Positions 1 to 8,677 of a DNA stretch of 64,000 nt are shown here, in pieces. Location of the stretch: positions 744,001 to 808,000 of the forward strand of contig NZ_JAJVKV010000004.1 in assembly GCF_024198175.1 (NCBI RefSeq), written 5' to 3'. This DNA is from Pyxidicoccus xibeiensis. GTDB lineage: Bacteria; Myxococcota; Myxococcia; Myxococcales; Myxococcaceae. Both the position numbers and the translations under genes were made by a program. Positions within the stretch are counted from its first letter, which is position 1. Every line of letters starts with the position of its first letter. The notes under the pieces were generated by a model, which worked only from the letters and a program-made list of their open reading frames with translations, did not search any database and was not told where the DNA came from.

Positions 1-211
1 GGTCCTCACGGGTGGAGGGCTCACCATGGGGCTGCAGCCGCTTCGGGTCGAAGACATGCAGGACCGCGGCGGCGAGCTCGTATGCGCTTCGTCCCGACGG
101 AGGGCCCCTGGCTGCCTGGGAGGGCCCACGCCGCTGGGCGAAACGCCGCTCCAGCTCCGCGAGGACGTCATCGGTCCCCGGTTCGTCAGGACTGTCGTTG
201 CTCGTGCTCAT
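1..211 (-). CDS. Partial hypothetical protein (N-terminal 70 residues)
   Basis: This is the beginning of a gene read leftward off the window edge. The ATG at 211-209 overlaps the TGA of the upstream P-loop gene in an ATGA arrangement, so the two are almost certainly translationally coupled. The visible product begins MSTSNDSPDEPGTDD, has a polar, probably disordered first 45 residues, then a helical stretch containing YELAAAVLHVFDPKRL. No domain can be named from this much sequence. By analogy with effector-associated/iSTAND operons, the next gene could be a MoxR-type AAA+ ATPase or a VMAP-like partner, but that is only inference. Confidence 0.7.
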   Translation of the reverse strand, partial: MSTSNDSPDEPGTDDVLAELERRFAQRRGPSQAARGPPSGRSAYELAAAVLHVFDPKRLQPHGEPSTRED

Positions 212-1251
212 GGCGCGATGACCGTGATGAGGTCCCTGAACCGGCTGCCGAGCTCGGGAAGGTCCACCACCGGGTCCGGCAGCCCATCCATGAGCTTGTC
301 GAGAATCCTCTTCTCATCGACGGCCTTGCCGGAGGCCTTCACCACCTCTGCGATGCCCGCTGCGACGGCGCTGGCGGGAATACCCGCAGTGGACTCCGCG
401 GCAATCGTGCCCGGCTGCAGGGGCAGCACCGTCCGGTCGAAGTCGAGCAGGATGAGCCGGTGCCAGAGGCGCGCGTAGCCAGTCGTCAGCCCCTTCGCCA
501 GCTTCACGATGAGCAGCGAGGTGTCGGAGCGCAGCTCCTTCTTGTTGAAGCCGTCCAGGACGAACCACCACCGGACGCCGCTCTGCTTTGCCTCCGCGAG
601 CACCCAGTTCGCCAGCTCCTGGGCCCAGCGGTCCAGGTTCGTATTCTGGGGCGGCCCCTGCCATGGGTTGCCGCCCAGCTGGGTGACGAGGTCCCTTGCG
701 AGCTCCGCTGGGCCCACGGAAGCGCCCTGGTCATGAGTGACCTCGATGCGGCAGTGCTGGATGCCGGGCAGGTTCCGGCAGAGGTGGTCCACGAACTCGC
801 TGGTGTAGGACTTCCCGCTCTTCTGGTTGCCGGAGACGACCACCACGGGCTGCATCGGCATCGGCTGGGTGAGCGCACGCAGGAAGGCTCGCGCGGGTTG
901 CCGGTCGAGGAAGGGCAGCTTGTTGTCGAGGATGAGGGCCGAGAAGGGGTCGTTCGGAGTGGCTCCAGTGGCGAGCGGCACCGTCCCGATGGCGGCGACG
1001 ATATCCGCGATGCCCGCGATGTGCTTGATGAGCCCGAGGAGCATTACCAGCGCCGGTGGAGTGCTCCCGTATGCGTCGGCGATGCAGATATCGACCGCCC
1101 GCGTGACGAGCACTTCCGGCACGAGTCCGTCCGGCAGCTTGCTGGCCAGGCCTCCCATCACCGCGGCGATGGTGGCCCGCGGGGAGCCATGCAGGCTCAC
1201 GACGGCGACGAGCTGCTCCTCGACGAATTCCCGCTGTTGCTGCGTCAGCAT
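208..1251 (-). CDS. Effector-associated-type domain plus P-loop NTPase (iSTAND-like)
   Basis: A 347-residue soluble protein. Residues 1-85 form a compact helical domain (starts LTQQQREFVEEQLVAV) resembling effector-associated adaptor domains. After a linker comes a P-loop NTPase with Walker A GNQKSGKS at 141-148 and a Walker B-like WWFVLDGFN with Asp233. No C-terminal repeats follow, unlike a full STAND ATPase. The size and layout match the 'iSTAND' proteins of NTP-dependent conflict systems. The start has a strong GGGAGGAG ribosome site. It lies downstream of a protease and a small beta-sandwich gene and is coupled by ATGA overlap to the next gene. The fold assignment is by eye; a profile search would decide it. 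Probable role: ligand-gated adaptor that relays a signal to the protease or to the partner encoded beyond the edge. Confidence 0.75.
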   Translation of the reverse strand: MLTQQQREFVEEQLVAVVSLHGSPRATIAAVMGGLASKLPDGLVPEVLVTRAVDICIADAYGSTPPALVMLLGLIKHIAGIADIVAAIGTVPLATGATPNDPFSALILDNKLPFLDRQPARAFLRALTQPMPMQPVVVVSGNQKSGKSYTSEFVDHLCRNLPGIQHCRIEVTHDQGASVGPAELARDLVTQLGGNPWQGPPQNTNLDRWAQELANWVLAEAKQSGVRWWFVLDGFNKKELRSDTSLLIVKLAKGLTTGYARLWHRLILLDFDRTVLPLQPGTIAAESTAGIPASAVAAGIAEVVKASGKAVDEKRILDKLMDGLPDPVVDLPELGSRFRDLITVIAP

Positions 1252-1351
1252 CTGCTCCTCCCGACGACACGACGAGCTCGTCCCCCATCCCCATCATACC
1301 CAGCGCATCCGGGATGAGCACCCTGGCGGAAGCCCGCTGGCGTGCCAGGCG

Positions 1352-1618
1352 TCAGGGCGCATCCAGGTAGATGTCGACCAGGGGCGATGTGAGGCCTCCC
1401 ACTTCCACATCCTGCTCCCGCGCCGGCCAGCCGGGCGCATTCACGCCGATGCGGTAGCGGCCGGCCACCGGGACACCGAGCGAGAAGCGCCCATCCGGCC
1501 CGGTGCGCTGCGCGATGTCGGGCAGCGCCACCGGGGCGTGGACGAAGTACACGCTCGCCCCGGCGACGCCCCGCCCATCCGGGCCGACCACCCGGCCGGA
1601 CACGATGGCCGGGCGCAT
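1352..1618 (-). CDS. Carboxypeptidase-regulatory-like small protein
   Basis: An 88-residue protein that is essentially one carboxypeptidase D regulatory-like beta-sandwich: SGRVVGPDGRGVAGASVYF, then DGRFSLGVPVAGRYRIGV, the usual pattern of these prealbumin-like domains. There is no signal peptide, so unlike most CpReg domains, which are extracytoplasmic, it looks cytosolic. The ATG has a GAGGTC ribosome site that sits in the 7-bp gap after the protease stop codon, so it is in one operon with the protease. It probably acts as a binding or scaffold module for the protease or the P-loop protein; that is inferred from position only. Confidence 0.75.
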   Translation of the reverse strand: MRPAIVSGRVVGPDGRGVAGASVYFVHAPVALPDIAQRTGPDGRFSLGVPVAGRYRIGVNAPGWPAREQDVEVGGLTSPLVDIYLDAP

Positions 1619-1625
1619 GCGGACC

Positions 1626-2594
1626 TCACGCCTTCCAGTTCGTCAGGTTCGCGAAGACCGACGCGGAGATGCGCGTGCCCGAGTTGGTGCTCGGCCCGCC
1701 GTACGCATGGACCGCCACCGCGATGCGCTGCCCATCCTTGACGACATACACGGCCGCGCCACTCTGCCCGCCCGCGGTGTCGATGTCGTAGTGCACCTTG
1801 GCCGCGCTGACGGCGGCGATGCCCCGGGTGTCGTACCACATCGTGCCGGAGTCCTTGTCGCCCGGATACCCGGTGACGTTGGCGATGGAGCCCTGCAGCT
1901 CCGCGTCGCCGTAGACCGCGTACCCCAGCGTCCCCACCTGCAGCCCGAGCTCGGTCGGGATGATGATGGCGCCGTAGTCGAAGTTCTCGTCACCCGAGTC
2001 CGCCCAGCCCTTCACCGTCCAGAACTGGGTGCTCGTCACCGCGCCGAACGGCAGCTTCGTCTCGTTGCGTCCCGGCATGACCTGGATGCTCTTCACCCAG
2101 CCGTCGCGCGACGGACTCCCGCTGTTCTTGATGTAGACGCAGTGCCCGGCGGTGATGAGCGTGCGCGGGCTGATGAACCACGCCGTGCCAATCCACTGCG
2201 AGCCGTCTCTCGCGGTGATGAGCAGCGAGGCGTTGACCCGGTAGGGGTACTTGTCGGTCTCCGTGACGCGGATGCGGTTGTCGAAGCCGTGCACCGTCTC
2301 CAGTTGCATCCGGGGGTCGGTGAACGAGGCCGCGCCGATGTCCGGCAGGCGGGCGTCCGTCGGCGCGGTGATGGGCTGCGCCGATTCCAGGGCGAGGTCC
2401 GAGCGCAGCGCCTCGAAGCCGCTCTCGCGAGGCTCCAGCACACCTTCCGCCTGGCCCACCTCGGGAGGAGAAACCAGCTCCCGACCTCCGGGCGAGGGCC
2501 CGGTGACGACATTGGTCATGGGCGCATGCAGCCCGGTGGGTGCCGCCGGCTTCGCGGGCTTCTTCGGCTTCTTCACTGCCGCCTTCTTGGCCAT
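1626..2594 (-). CDS. Trypsin-like (V8-type) serine protease
   Basis: A 322-residue S1-fold protease. It has a lysine/alanine/proline-rich N-terminus (AKKAAVKKPKKPAKP) and no hydrophobic signal peptide, then the catalytic motifs in order: His in LITAGHCVY, Asp in NFDYGAIII, Ser in TAGGQSGAAV. The pattern is closest to Glu-specific V8-like or trypsin-like peptidases. An ATG 12 bases earlier (2606) is in frame, but GGAGGGGAAC directly before 2594 is an ideal ribosome site, so I use 2594. Proteases of this type without export signals are common effectors in effector-associated-domain conflict operons. First gene of the protease/CpReg/P-loop operon, 52 bp after the MASE1 kinase gene on the same strand. 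Confidence 0.88.
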   Translation of the reverse strand: MAKKAAVKKPKKPAKPAAPTGLHAPMTNVVTGPSPGGRELVSPPEVGQAEGVLEPRESGFEALRSDLALESAQPITAPTDARLPDIGAASFTDPRMQLETVHGFDNRIRVTETDKYPYRVNASLLITARDGSQWIGTAWFISPRTLITAGHCVYIKNSGSPSRDGWVKSIQVMPGRNETKLPFGAVTSTQFWTVKGWADSGDENFDYGAIIIPTELGLQVGTLGYAVYGDAELQGSIANVTGYPGDKDSGTMWYDTRGIAAVSAAKVHYDIDTAGGQSGAAVYVVKDGQRIAVAVHAYGGPSTNSGTRISASVFANLTNWKA

Positions 2595-2646
2595 GTTCCC
2601 CTCCATGGATGGGCCCGTGTGGCCCGGGCCCGGCTGCGTGAGGTCC

Positions 2647-5160
2647 TCAGTGCCGGGAGCCGCCCACCGCGGCCACGGGCTCCGGCTCCACCAGGGCGCT
2701 GCCCTCCACCAGCGCGTTGTCCACGGTGGCCATCAGCACCTCCGGGCGCACGGGCTTCTCCAGCACGCGGTTGGGCACCGTCTCGATGAACTGGCGGGAC
2801 TCCGCCGTGTAGGCGCCGCCGGAGATGAACACCACGCGCTCGGCCTGCTCCGGGGCCTGCGCGCACAGCCGGCGGTAGACGGTGGCGCCGTCCACCTCCG
2901 GCATCTGCAGGTCGCACAGGATGACGTCGAAGCGGTGGCCCGCGGCCACCAGGGCCAGGGCCTCGCCGCCGCGCGTGGTGGTCACGATGTCGTGGTACGG
3001 CTCCAGCAGCAGCCGCATGGACTGCGCCAGGCGGGGCTCGTCGTCCACCACCAGCACGCGCCCGCGCCGCGTCCGCGAGGCGGGCAGGGCCGGAGGACTG
3101 GACGGCTGACGCACGGGCGCGCTGGTGACCTGCACCGGCGCCGCCGGCAGCAGCACGCTGAAGACGGAGCCCCGTCCCGGCTCGCTGCGCACCTCCAGCT
3201 CGCCCCCGTGCGCGCGGACAATCTGCTGGCAGATGGCGAGCCCCAGGCCGGTGCCCTCCCCGCTCGGCTTGGTGGTGAAGAACGGCTCGAAGATGCGCGG
3301 CAGCACGTGGGCGGGGATGCCGGTGCCGGTGTCCACCACGTCCACACGCGCCCGGCCGGACTCGTCCGTGCTGGTGCGCACGCGCACCTCGTTCAGCGTG
3401 GGACTGCCCTCGGTAATGGATTGCATGGCATTCACCAGGAGGTTGAGCAGCACCTGACCCAACCGCGCCTCGCTTCCCAGCACGCGAGGCACGGGACCAA
3501 ACTCCTCCACCACTCGCGCCCGGTGACGCAGCGCATGACTGACGATTCGCACCGCCGGAGGCACCAGCGCGTTGAGGTCCACCAACCCCCGGTCCTGGTC
3601 ACCCTGCCGGCTGAAGACCTGGAGGTCCTTCACGATGAGGCGGATGCGCTCCGCCCCTTCCAGCGCGCCCCGCACCCCGGACAGCGCGTCCCTCATCCCG
3701 GGCAGCCCGCCCTCCGACAGGCTGCGCGCCGCGGTCTCCAGGTTCAGCACCAGGTAGGCCAGCGGGTTGTTGATTTCGTGCCCCACGCCCGCCGCGAGCG
3801 TGCCCACCGCCGCCACGCGCTCGGCGGCCACCAGCCGCGCCTGCAGCTCCTTCGTCGCGGTGATGTCCCGGTGGGTGGCCACGAAGTGCGTGACGTCCTC
3901 GCCAGTGGCCCGCACCGGCGACAGCAGCACCTCGCTCCACCGGGAGGTGCCATCCTTGCGCGACAGCAGCACCTCCGCGCACAGCGGCTCCCCCGCGAGC
4001 AGAGCCGCCCTCACGCGCTGGCGCAACTCCGGCTCCAGCTCATAGAGGACGCACGGGTCCTGGCCCGTCAGCTCCCCCAGCGAGCGGCCCACCAGGCCCT
4101 GCAGCGCCTCGTTGGCGAACACCGTGCGCAGCGAGCCCGGGGCGCGCACCTCCGCGATGAGCACCCCTTCATGCACCCCGCGCACCGTGGTGGCCAGCAG
4201 CTGGAGCTTCTCCACCGCGCGCTTGCGCTCGTCACTGGCCGCCGCCAGCAGCAGCCCGGTGACGGACGTGACGGCGATGAACAGCTGCAGCACCAGCAGG
4301 TCCTGCGTCACGCTCCCGGAGGAGAACGGCCCCTGCCCGCGCGCGGTCCCCGCGATGGCCACCGACGCGATGGCCAGCGACGTCGCCGCCGCGCCCGCCG
4401 CGCCGAAGCGCAGCGCCGCCCAGGCCGACATGGGGAACAGCAGGAAGGTCGCCGCGTGCGAGGCGCTGGCGTCCAGCCCCGGCAGGAAGAAGATGCCCGC
4501 GCCCAGCACGGTGGTGAGGCCCGCCACGAGCGTGGCCTCCCCATAGCGACGCGGCCGCCCCACCTGCCTCAGCAGCAGCAGCGGAGGCGCCATGACCAGC
4601 ACCCCCATCAAGTCCCCGACCCACCACACCCAGACCGAGCTGCCCAGCTCCTCCCACCCCAGCACGCCCCCGAGCACCAGCGACAGCGCGCCCACCAGGG
4701 AGCTGACGCCGACGCACAGCGCCCCCGCCCCCGCGCACAGCGCGACGACGTCACGGATGCGACCCAGCCGGGTGTCGAAGCCCACCCGCCGCAGCAGGAG
4801 CGAGCCCAGCACCGCCGTCAGCATGTTGCCCACGGCGACGCCCAGGCTCACCGGCAGGGGGACGCCGGTGGAGAACGTCACGGCCCATCCGCCCAGCAGG
4901 ACGCCGGGCCACCGGGAGGGTCCGAGCAGCACCAGCGCGGCCAGGGCCACGCCGGAGGGCGGCCACATCGGGCTGACGTTACCGCCCACGGTGGCCACGG
5001 ACAGGCCCAGCCTGCCGGCAGCGAAATACACGAGTGCCAGGGCCAGCATCTCCAGCAGATGCCTGCCTTGGAACGCGCGTGCGTTGGCTCGGAGCAGCCC
5101 GAAGATGACCCATCCCCCCAGGTACCGCCCACCGACCCGGCAAGTACCTATGGCGGCCAT
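2647..5160 (-). CDS. MASE1-domain hybrid sensor histidine kinase
   Basis: An 837-residue membrane hybrid kinase. The first third is a MASE1 sensor with about eight membrane helices and the typical early motif VSPMWPPSGVALA. A PAS domain follows, then HisKA with phospho-acceptor His in GVGHEINNPLAY, an HATPase domain (DTGTGIP, GEGTGLGLAI), a proline/serine linker and a C-terminal receiver domain with acceptor Asp in VILCDLQMPEVDG. The start ATG at 5160-5158 is chosen because the open frame upstream is not coding-like; an internal start is possible. The attached receiver suggests a phosphorelay with a separate output. The ligand is unknown, as for most MASE1 proteins. It is divergent from the TM2-like gene and upstream of the protease operon, with no clear terminator between. 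Confidence 0.9.
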   Translation of the reverse strand: MAAIGTCRVGGRYLGGWVIFGLLRANARAFQGRHLLEMLALALVYFAAGRLGLSVATVGGNVSPMWPPSGVALAALVLLGPSRWPGVLLGGWAVTFSTGVPLPVSLGVAVGNMLTAVLGSLLLRRVGFDTRLGRIRDVVALCAGAGALCVGVSSLVGALSLVLGGVLGWEELGSSVWVWWVGDLMGVLVMAPPLLLLRQVGRPRRYGEATLVAGLTTVLGAGIFFLPGLDASASHAATFLLFPMSAWAALRFGAAGAAATSLAIASVAIAGTARGQGPFSSGSVTQDLLVLQLFIAVTSVTGLLLAAASDERKRAVEKLQLLATTVRGVHEGVLIAEVRAPGSLRTVFANEALQGLVGRSLGELTGQDPCVLYELEPELRQRVRAALLAGEPLCAEVLLSRKDGTSRWSEVLLSPVRATGEDVTHFVATHRDITATKELQARLVAAERVAAVGTLAAGVGHEINNPLAYLVLNLETAARSLSEGGLPGMRDALSGVRGALEGAERIRLIVKDLQVFSRQGDQDRGLVDLNALVPPAVRIVSHALRHRARVVEEFGPVPRVLGSEARLGQVLLNLLVNAMQSITEGSPTLNEVRVRTSTDESGRARVDVVDTGTGIPAHVLPRIFEPFFTTKPSGEGTGLGLAICQQIVRAHGGELEVRSEPGRGSVFSVLLPAAPVQVTSAPVRQPSSPPALPASRTRRGRVLVVDDEPRLAQSMRLLLEPYHDIVTTTRGGEALALVAAGHRFDVILCDLQMPEVDGATVYRRLCAQAPEQAERVVFISGGAYTAESRQFIETVPNRVLEKPVRPEVLMATVDNALVEGSALVEPEPVAAVGGSRH

Positions 5161-5295
5161 GCTAACCGGGTCCGCCGGAACAATGCACCTGCCGTCCGGA
5201 TGACAGGCAGGCAAGCGTCCAGGAGCCGATACCCGGGGGATGCAATGACTCCGGGCCGGGTGCGTACAGAAGGGCAAGGAGGTTGAACTCAAACG

Positions 5296-5517
5296 ATGTC
5301 GCGTCCCGGAATCGCTGCCCTGCTGTCCTTCCTGATCCCCGGTGTGGGCCAGATCTACAACGGGGACATCCTCCGCGGAGTCTTCTGGCTCATCATCACA
5401 CCGGGCTTCTGGATCGGCACCGGTGGGTGCCTCGGCTGGGTGTGCCACATCATCGCCGCCGCCACGGCCCACAACCGGGCCGAGGACAAGGAGAAGTACC
5501 GCGTCACAGTGGTGTAA
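5296..5517 (+). CDS. TM2-domain-like small membrane protein
   Basis: A 73-residue protein: MSRPGIAALLSFLIPGVGQI, then YNGDILRGVFWL and a second hydrophobic segment before a charged tail (AEDKEKYRV). The PGxGQxYNGD... G...hairpin is the signature of TM2-type two-helix membrane proteins, which are widespread in bacteria and of unknown function. Divergently transcribed from the MASE1 kinase 135 bp away, and followed by a strong hairpin at 5519-5555. No SD-like sequence stands out; the GTTGAACTCAAACG leader is weak. Confidence 0.85.
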   Translation: MSRPGIAALLSFLIPGVGQIYNGDILRGVFWLIITPGFWIGTGGCLGWVCHIIAAATAHNRAEDKEKYRVTVV

Positions 5518-5518
5518 T

Positions 5519-5555
5519 GACGCGGGTCGGCCCTGAAGGTGGGCCGGCCCGCGTC
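5519..5555. terminator. Bidirectional hairpin terminator
   Basis: Arms 5519-5533 and 5541-5555 pair over 15 bp (one G-T wobble at 5527/5547) around a 7-base loop. It lies exactly between two convergent genes, immediately after the TM2-like stop codon. There is no long T tract on either side, which is usual for high-GC myxobacterial terminators. Confidence 0.6.
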
Positions 5556-5575
5556 TCTCCCGTCCGTCGGCGCGC

Positions 5576-5878
5576 CTACTGGAAGAAGGCGTCCGGGAAG
5601 GCGCCGGTGGGCGCGGTGTCGACGAGGTTCCGGGTCTCCGTCTCCACGGGCGTACCCGTCTCGGTCGTCTGGTTCTCGATGAGGTCACGCACCAGGGTGG
5701 TGACCTCCGTACCGGCGTCCGGCTCACCGGCGTCTGGAGCGCCGGCGTCCGGAGTGCCGGCGTCGGGCACCGGGAACGGCCCGGTGCCGGGCTTGTCGTC
5801 GAGGTCGTCGCTGCATCCGGTGTAGGCCAGGGCGGACCCCAGGACCAGGATGCAAGCCAGGGCTCTCAGCGTGCTCAT
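5576..5878 (-). CDS. Small lipoprotein with Pro-Asp-Ala-Gly repeats
   Basis: A 100-residue predicted lipoprotein. The signal peptide MSTLRALACILVLGSALAYT ends at a lipobox-like AYTGC, with the acceptor Cys followed by Ser-Asp-Asp. The middle is a short imperfect repeat of PDAG/APDAGEPDAG, probably a flexible linker; the C-terminal 45 residues (TEVTTLVRDLIENQT onward) are not recognised. It starts 4 bp after the DUF4331 gene stop, so it belongs to that operon and presumably works with that protein in the envelope. No enzymatic motif is visible. Confidence 0.75.
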   Translation of the reverse strand: MSTLRALACILVLGSALAYTGCSDDLDDKPGTGPFPVPDAGTPDAGAPDAGEPDAGTEVTTLVRDLIENQTTETGTPVETETRNLVDTAPTGAFPDAFFQ

Positions 5879-5882
5879 GGGC

Positions 5883-7412
5883 TCACGTCCCGTCGCCGTT
5901 GGCGCCCGGGTTGGGCGTGCGCAGGTAGGGGAAGGCCGCGTCGAACTGCGCCGCGTCCTGCAGCACGGCGTCGTGGAACGGGATGTTGCGCGACGGCGCC
6001 TGCGTGTCGTTGGCCAGCAGGTAGCCCATGGACACGCGCAGCGCGATGTCCACCACGTCGTCGCCCGGACGGCGGCCGTTGGGGAAGCCCGCGGGGTCAC
6101 AGCCCGGATTGGCCAGGGTGAGCACGCCGTTGACGAAGCAGGCCGCGGCGCCCAGGTTGTTCTGGCTGGCGCGGGCCGTGGCCGGCAGGGCGGTGTTGAG
6201 GCGCTGCATCTCCGCCGTGGAGCCGTTGGCGTTGACGTTGGGCACTCCCTTGAGGAAGGCCGCCACCAGGTCGTCGCGGGGAATCGCCGTGGGCGCCCTC
6301 ACGCCGGCCGAGCCGAAGAGCAGCTCCAGCACCGCGGGCAGCGTGGGGTTGGTGACGTAGTCGATGAACTGGGCATCGTCCTTGGGCTCGCTCGCGTTGA
6401 AGCGGTCCTTGTCCTTGATGCCGATGACCACCTCGTTGACGAGCGGCATGCCCAGGCGGCTCACCTGCGTCCACGCGCCACCCTCGCGCGACGGGCGGGT
6501 GTACGTGGCCTTCGGGTTGAGGGCGCGCGCCTGGCGGAGGCTCGCGGACGTCCAGCCGCCGATGACGTCCTGGTTGCCCGCCTTGAGGCAGGCGATGGGG
6601 ACCTCGAGCGCCAGCGTGGTGATGTTCTTGCGCGCCAGCGGGTTGGGCACCGCGCCACGAGCGCCCGCGTCGGTGATGACTTCGGGCGGCGCATTCACGA
6701 GGTCGAACACGGGGCCCAGGTTGACCGCGAAGGGCTCCTTGCGCTGCCCCACGAACACCTTCGCCTGACCGGCGCAGCCGGGGATGGTGACGTTGTAGAT
6801 GTGGTCGTTCGCGTAGTCCTCGTACGCGGCGGCGTCACCGAACGACTTCGTGCCGATGTAGTCCGTCGGCTTGACGAAGGTGGCGCTTCCGCCGGCGGCG
6901 TTCACCACGTCGCCCACCGTGCCGGCGCGGCGGTTGCCGCGGACGACCTTCAGCGTGAAGCTCTCGGAGACGTTGAGCGCGGCGCGGTTCGCCGAGGTGA
7001 TGGGGCCCACGTTGAAGAAGGGCACCGCCACGCTCCGCTGGTTCGCTCCCGTGCCGATGTTCAGGCTGACACCGTTGCCGTTGTTGGCCAGGGTGTTGGT
7101 GAAGCGGAACTGGAAGGTGAGGTCCTCGGTGGCATCCCCGTTGTTGTCGACGTGGATTTCGTACAGCGCATCCGGGTCCAGCGTGAAGTAGTTGGGCCCG
7201 CCGTACGCGTCCTGAAGGGGCAGGTAGTTGGCAATCAGGGTGACGTAGTCCTGCCGACCCGTCTCGTAGCTGCGGAACATGTAGAAGTCGGTGGAGTCCA
7301 CCTTGGGCATCTCCGTGATGAACGGAGCTTCCCGGTGGCTGGATGCCAGGGCGCCAGGCGCACCCAGGGCGGTCGCGACGGTGAGCGCCGCCGCGAGCTG
7401 TCTTGCTCTCAT
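5883..7412 (-). CDS. Secreted DUF4331 family protein
   Basis: A 509-residue protein with a clear signal peptide (MRARQLAAALTVATALGA...ALAS) followed immediately by SSHREAPFITEMPKVDSTDF, the hallmark of DUF4331, and later the conserved YFTLDPDALYEIHVDNNGD block. The C-terminal half carries a helical region (IPRDDLVAAFLKGVPN) and ends DAAQFDAAFPYLRTPNPG, typical of the family. The function is unknown; a role in periplasmic or surface binding is likely. The ATG at 7412 has an AGGAG site 7 bases upstream, which rules out the longer open frame. It is followed after 4 bp by a small lipoprotein and preceded by HupE-like and TPR lipoprotein genes, a recurrent myxobacterial arrangement as far as I recall. 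Confidence 0.9.
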   Translation of the reverse strand: MRARQLAAALTVATALGAPGALASSHREAPFITEMPKVDSTDFYMFRSYETGRQDYVTLIANYLPLQDAYGGPNYFTLDPDALYEIHVDNNGDATEDLTFQFRFTNTLANNGNGVSLNIGTGANQRSVAVPFFNVGPITSANRAALNVSESFTLKVVRGNRRAGTVGDVVNAAGGSATFVKPTDYIGTKSFGDAAAYEDYANDHIYNVTIPGCAGQAKVFVGQRKEPFAVNLGPVFDLVNAPPEVITDAGARGAVPNPLARKNITTLALEVPIACLKAGNQDVIGGWTSASLRQARALNPKATYTRPSREGGAWTQVSRLGMPLVNEVVIGIKDKDRFNASEPKDDAQFIDYVTNPTLPAVLELLFGSAGVRAPTAIPRDDLVAAFLKGVPNVNANGSTAEMQRLNTALPATARASQNNLGAAACFVNGVLTLANPGCDPAGFPNGRRPGDDVVDIALRVSMGYLLANDTQAPSRNIPFHDAVLQDAAQFDAAFPYLRTPNPGANGDGT

Positions 7413-7540
7413 TCTGAATCTCCTGCTGGGGTGAGGGTTGTGAGAACACCGCCTGGAGACGCGGCCGACCTCGGACGCCAGACCAGGCGCAAACACTACG
7501 CAGACGCGCGGAGGCCGGATGCTCGGCCTCGCGCGAAAGC

Positions 7541-8677
7541 TCAGGCGACCGGCAGGCTCACGCCGAACGCACGCTCGGCGAGCCACACGCACGCGATGAG
7601 CGCGATGGCGGCGGAGCCTCCGACGAGCAGCGCGCGGCGATACAGCACGGAGCCGCGCAGCGCGAAGGCGAGCGGCAGGAAGACGGCCACGCAAGCGAGC
7701 TGTCCCAGCTCCACGCCCACGTTGAAGCCGAGCAGCGTGACGGCGAGGCTGCCCGCGGGCAGGCCCAGGTCGGCCAGCGTGGACGCGAAGCCGAAGCCGT
7801 GCAGCAGGCCCAGGGCGAACGCCGCCACCCAGCGCGTGCCACGCACCAGGGGAAAGACGTTGTTGAGGGCGGCGGCGATGACGCTCACCGCGATGGCGGA
7901 CTCGACGAACGCGGAGGGCAGCGACACCCACCCGAGCGCGGCGGCGCTCAGCGTCAGCGAGTGCGCCACCGTGAAGGCGGACACCACCTTCACCACGTCC
8001 CGCAGCGCGGGCCCGAAGGCCGCCACCGCGACCCAGCGGCCCCCCTCCTCCCGGCGCAGCACCGACGGCAGCAGCAGCGCGAACAGGAAGAGCAGGTGGT
8101 CCAGCCCCGCGAAGATGTGCACCACGCCCTGCCACACCAGCTCCCCGAAGCGGCGCCAGGGCGACAGCCCCTCCAGCGGCACCCGCGCCTCGCGGCGCGA
8201 CGCGGAGAGGACCCACGTCTCGCTGGCGCCCGCCCCTCCCACCTGGACGATGCCCCGGTGCTGCGGGTCCCGGTCGAAGAGGAGCGAATAGCCCACGTCC
8301 AGCGTGGAGGGCGGTGCCGGGCAGCGCGCGGCGAAGTCCAGCACCGCGTAGGCGCCGTCCGAGTGCCGCACCACGCGCAGGGCCTCGCCGGGCTCCAGCG
8401 TGCACGGCGCTCCGTCCGCGCCCAGCGTCAGCCGCCCGAGCACGTAGCCGGTGATGTCCGCCTGGCGCGCGCGCACCTCGGCCCAGGTGATGGCGCCGTC
8501 GCCTCCCGCGTCCAGCACGAGCACTTCGTCCAAGTCCCTCAGCGCCACGTCCCAGCGGCCGGTGAGGCCCTGGGCGTCGCGCGTCAGGTGCAGGTAGCTG
8601 TCGCTCGGCTTGTGGGCGAGCGCGGCCAGGGGGGCGAGCAGCAGCAACAACGAGAACGTCGGGGCAAGGCGGCTCAT
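7541..8677 (-). CDS. HupE/UreJ-like membrane protein with N-terminal exported domain
   Basis: A 378-residue protein. After a signal peptide (MSRLAPTFSLLLLLAPLAALA) comes an extracytoplasmic domain starting HKPSDSYLHL, then from about residue 180 a six-to-seven-helix membrane domain with the HupE/UreJ_2 signatures GVVHIFAGLDHLLFL, FTVAHSLTLS, NVFPLVRG and LLHGFGFAS. The His and Asp residues in these motifs are candidates for metal binding; HupE/UreJ proteins are linked to nickel or cobalt uptake, but this longer subfamily is uncharacterised. The exported domain contains a near-perfect EF-hand loop (DAGGDGAITWAE), suggesting calcium sensing. The ATG overlaps the TPR lipoprotein stop by 4 bp, so the two are co-translated. 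Confidence 0.88.
   Translation of the reverse strand: MSRLAPTFSLLLLLAPLAALAHKPSDSYLHLTRDAQGLTGRWDVALRDLDEVLVLDAGGDGAITWAEVRARQADITGYVLGRLTLGADGAPCTLEPGEALRVVRHSDGAYAVLDFAARCPAPPSTLDVGYSLLFDRDPQHRGIVQVGGAGASETWVLSASRREARVPLEGLSPWRRFGELVWQGVVHIFAGLDHLLFLFALLLPSVLRREEGGRWVAVAAFGPALRDVVKVVSAFTVAHSLTLSAAALGWVSLPSAFVESAIAVSVIAAALNNVFPLVRGTRWVAAFALGLLHGFGFASTLADLGLPAGSLAVTLLGFNVGVELGQLACVAVFLPLAFALRGSVLYRRALLVGGSAAIALIACVWLAERAFGVSLPVA

Noticed and set aside
2251..5286. A 1011-codon rightward open frame opposite the MASE1 kinase
   Set aside because: It is rich in His/Gln/Arg/Pro with no domain, as expected of an antisense shadow in GC-rich DNA; the opposite strand encodes a complete kinase.
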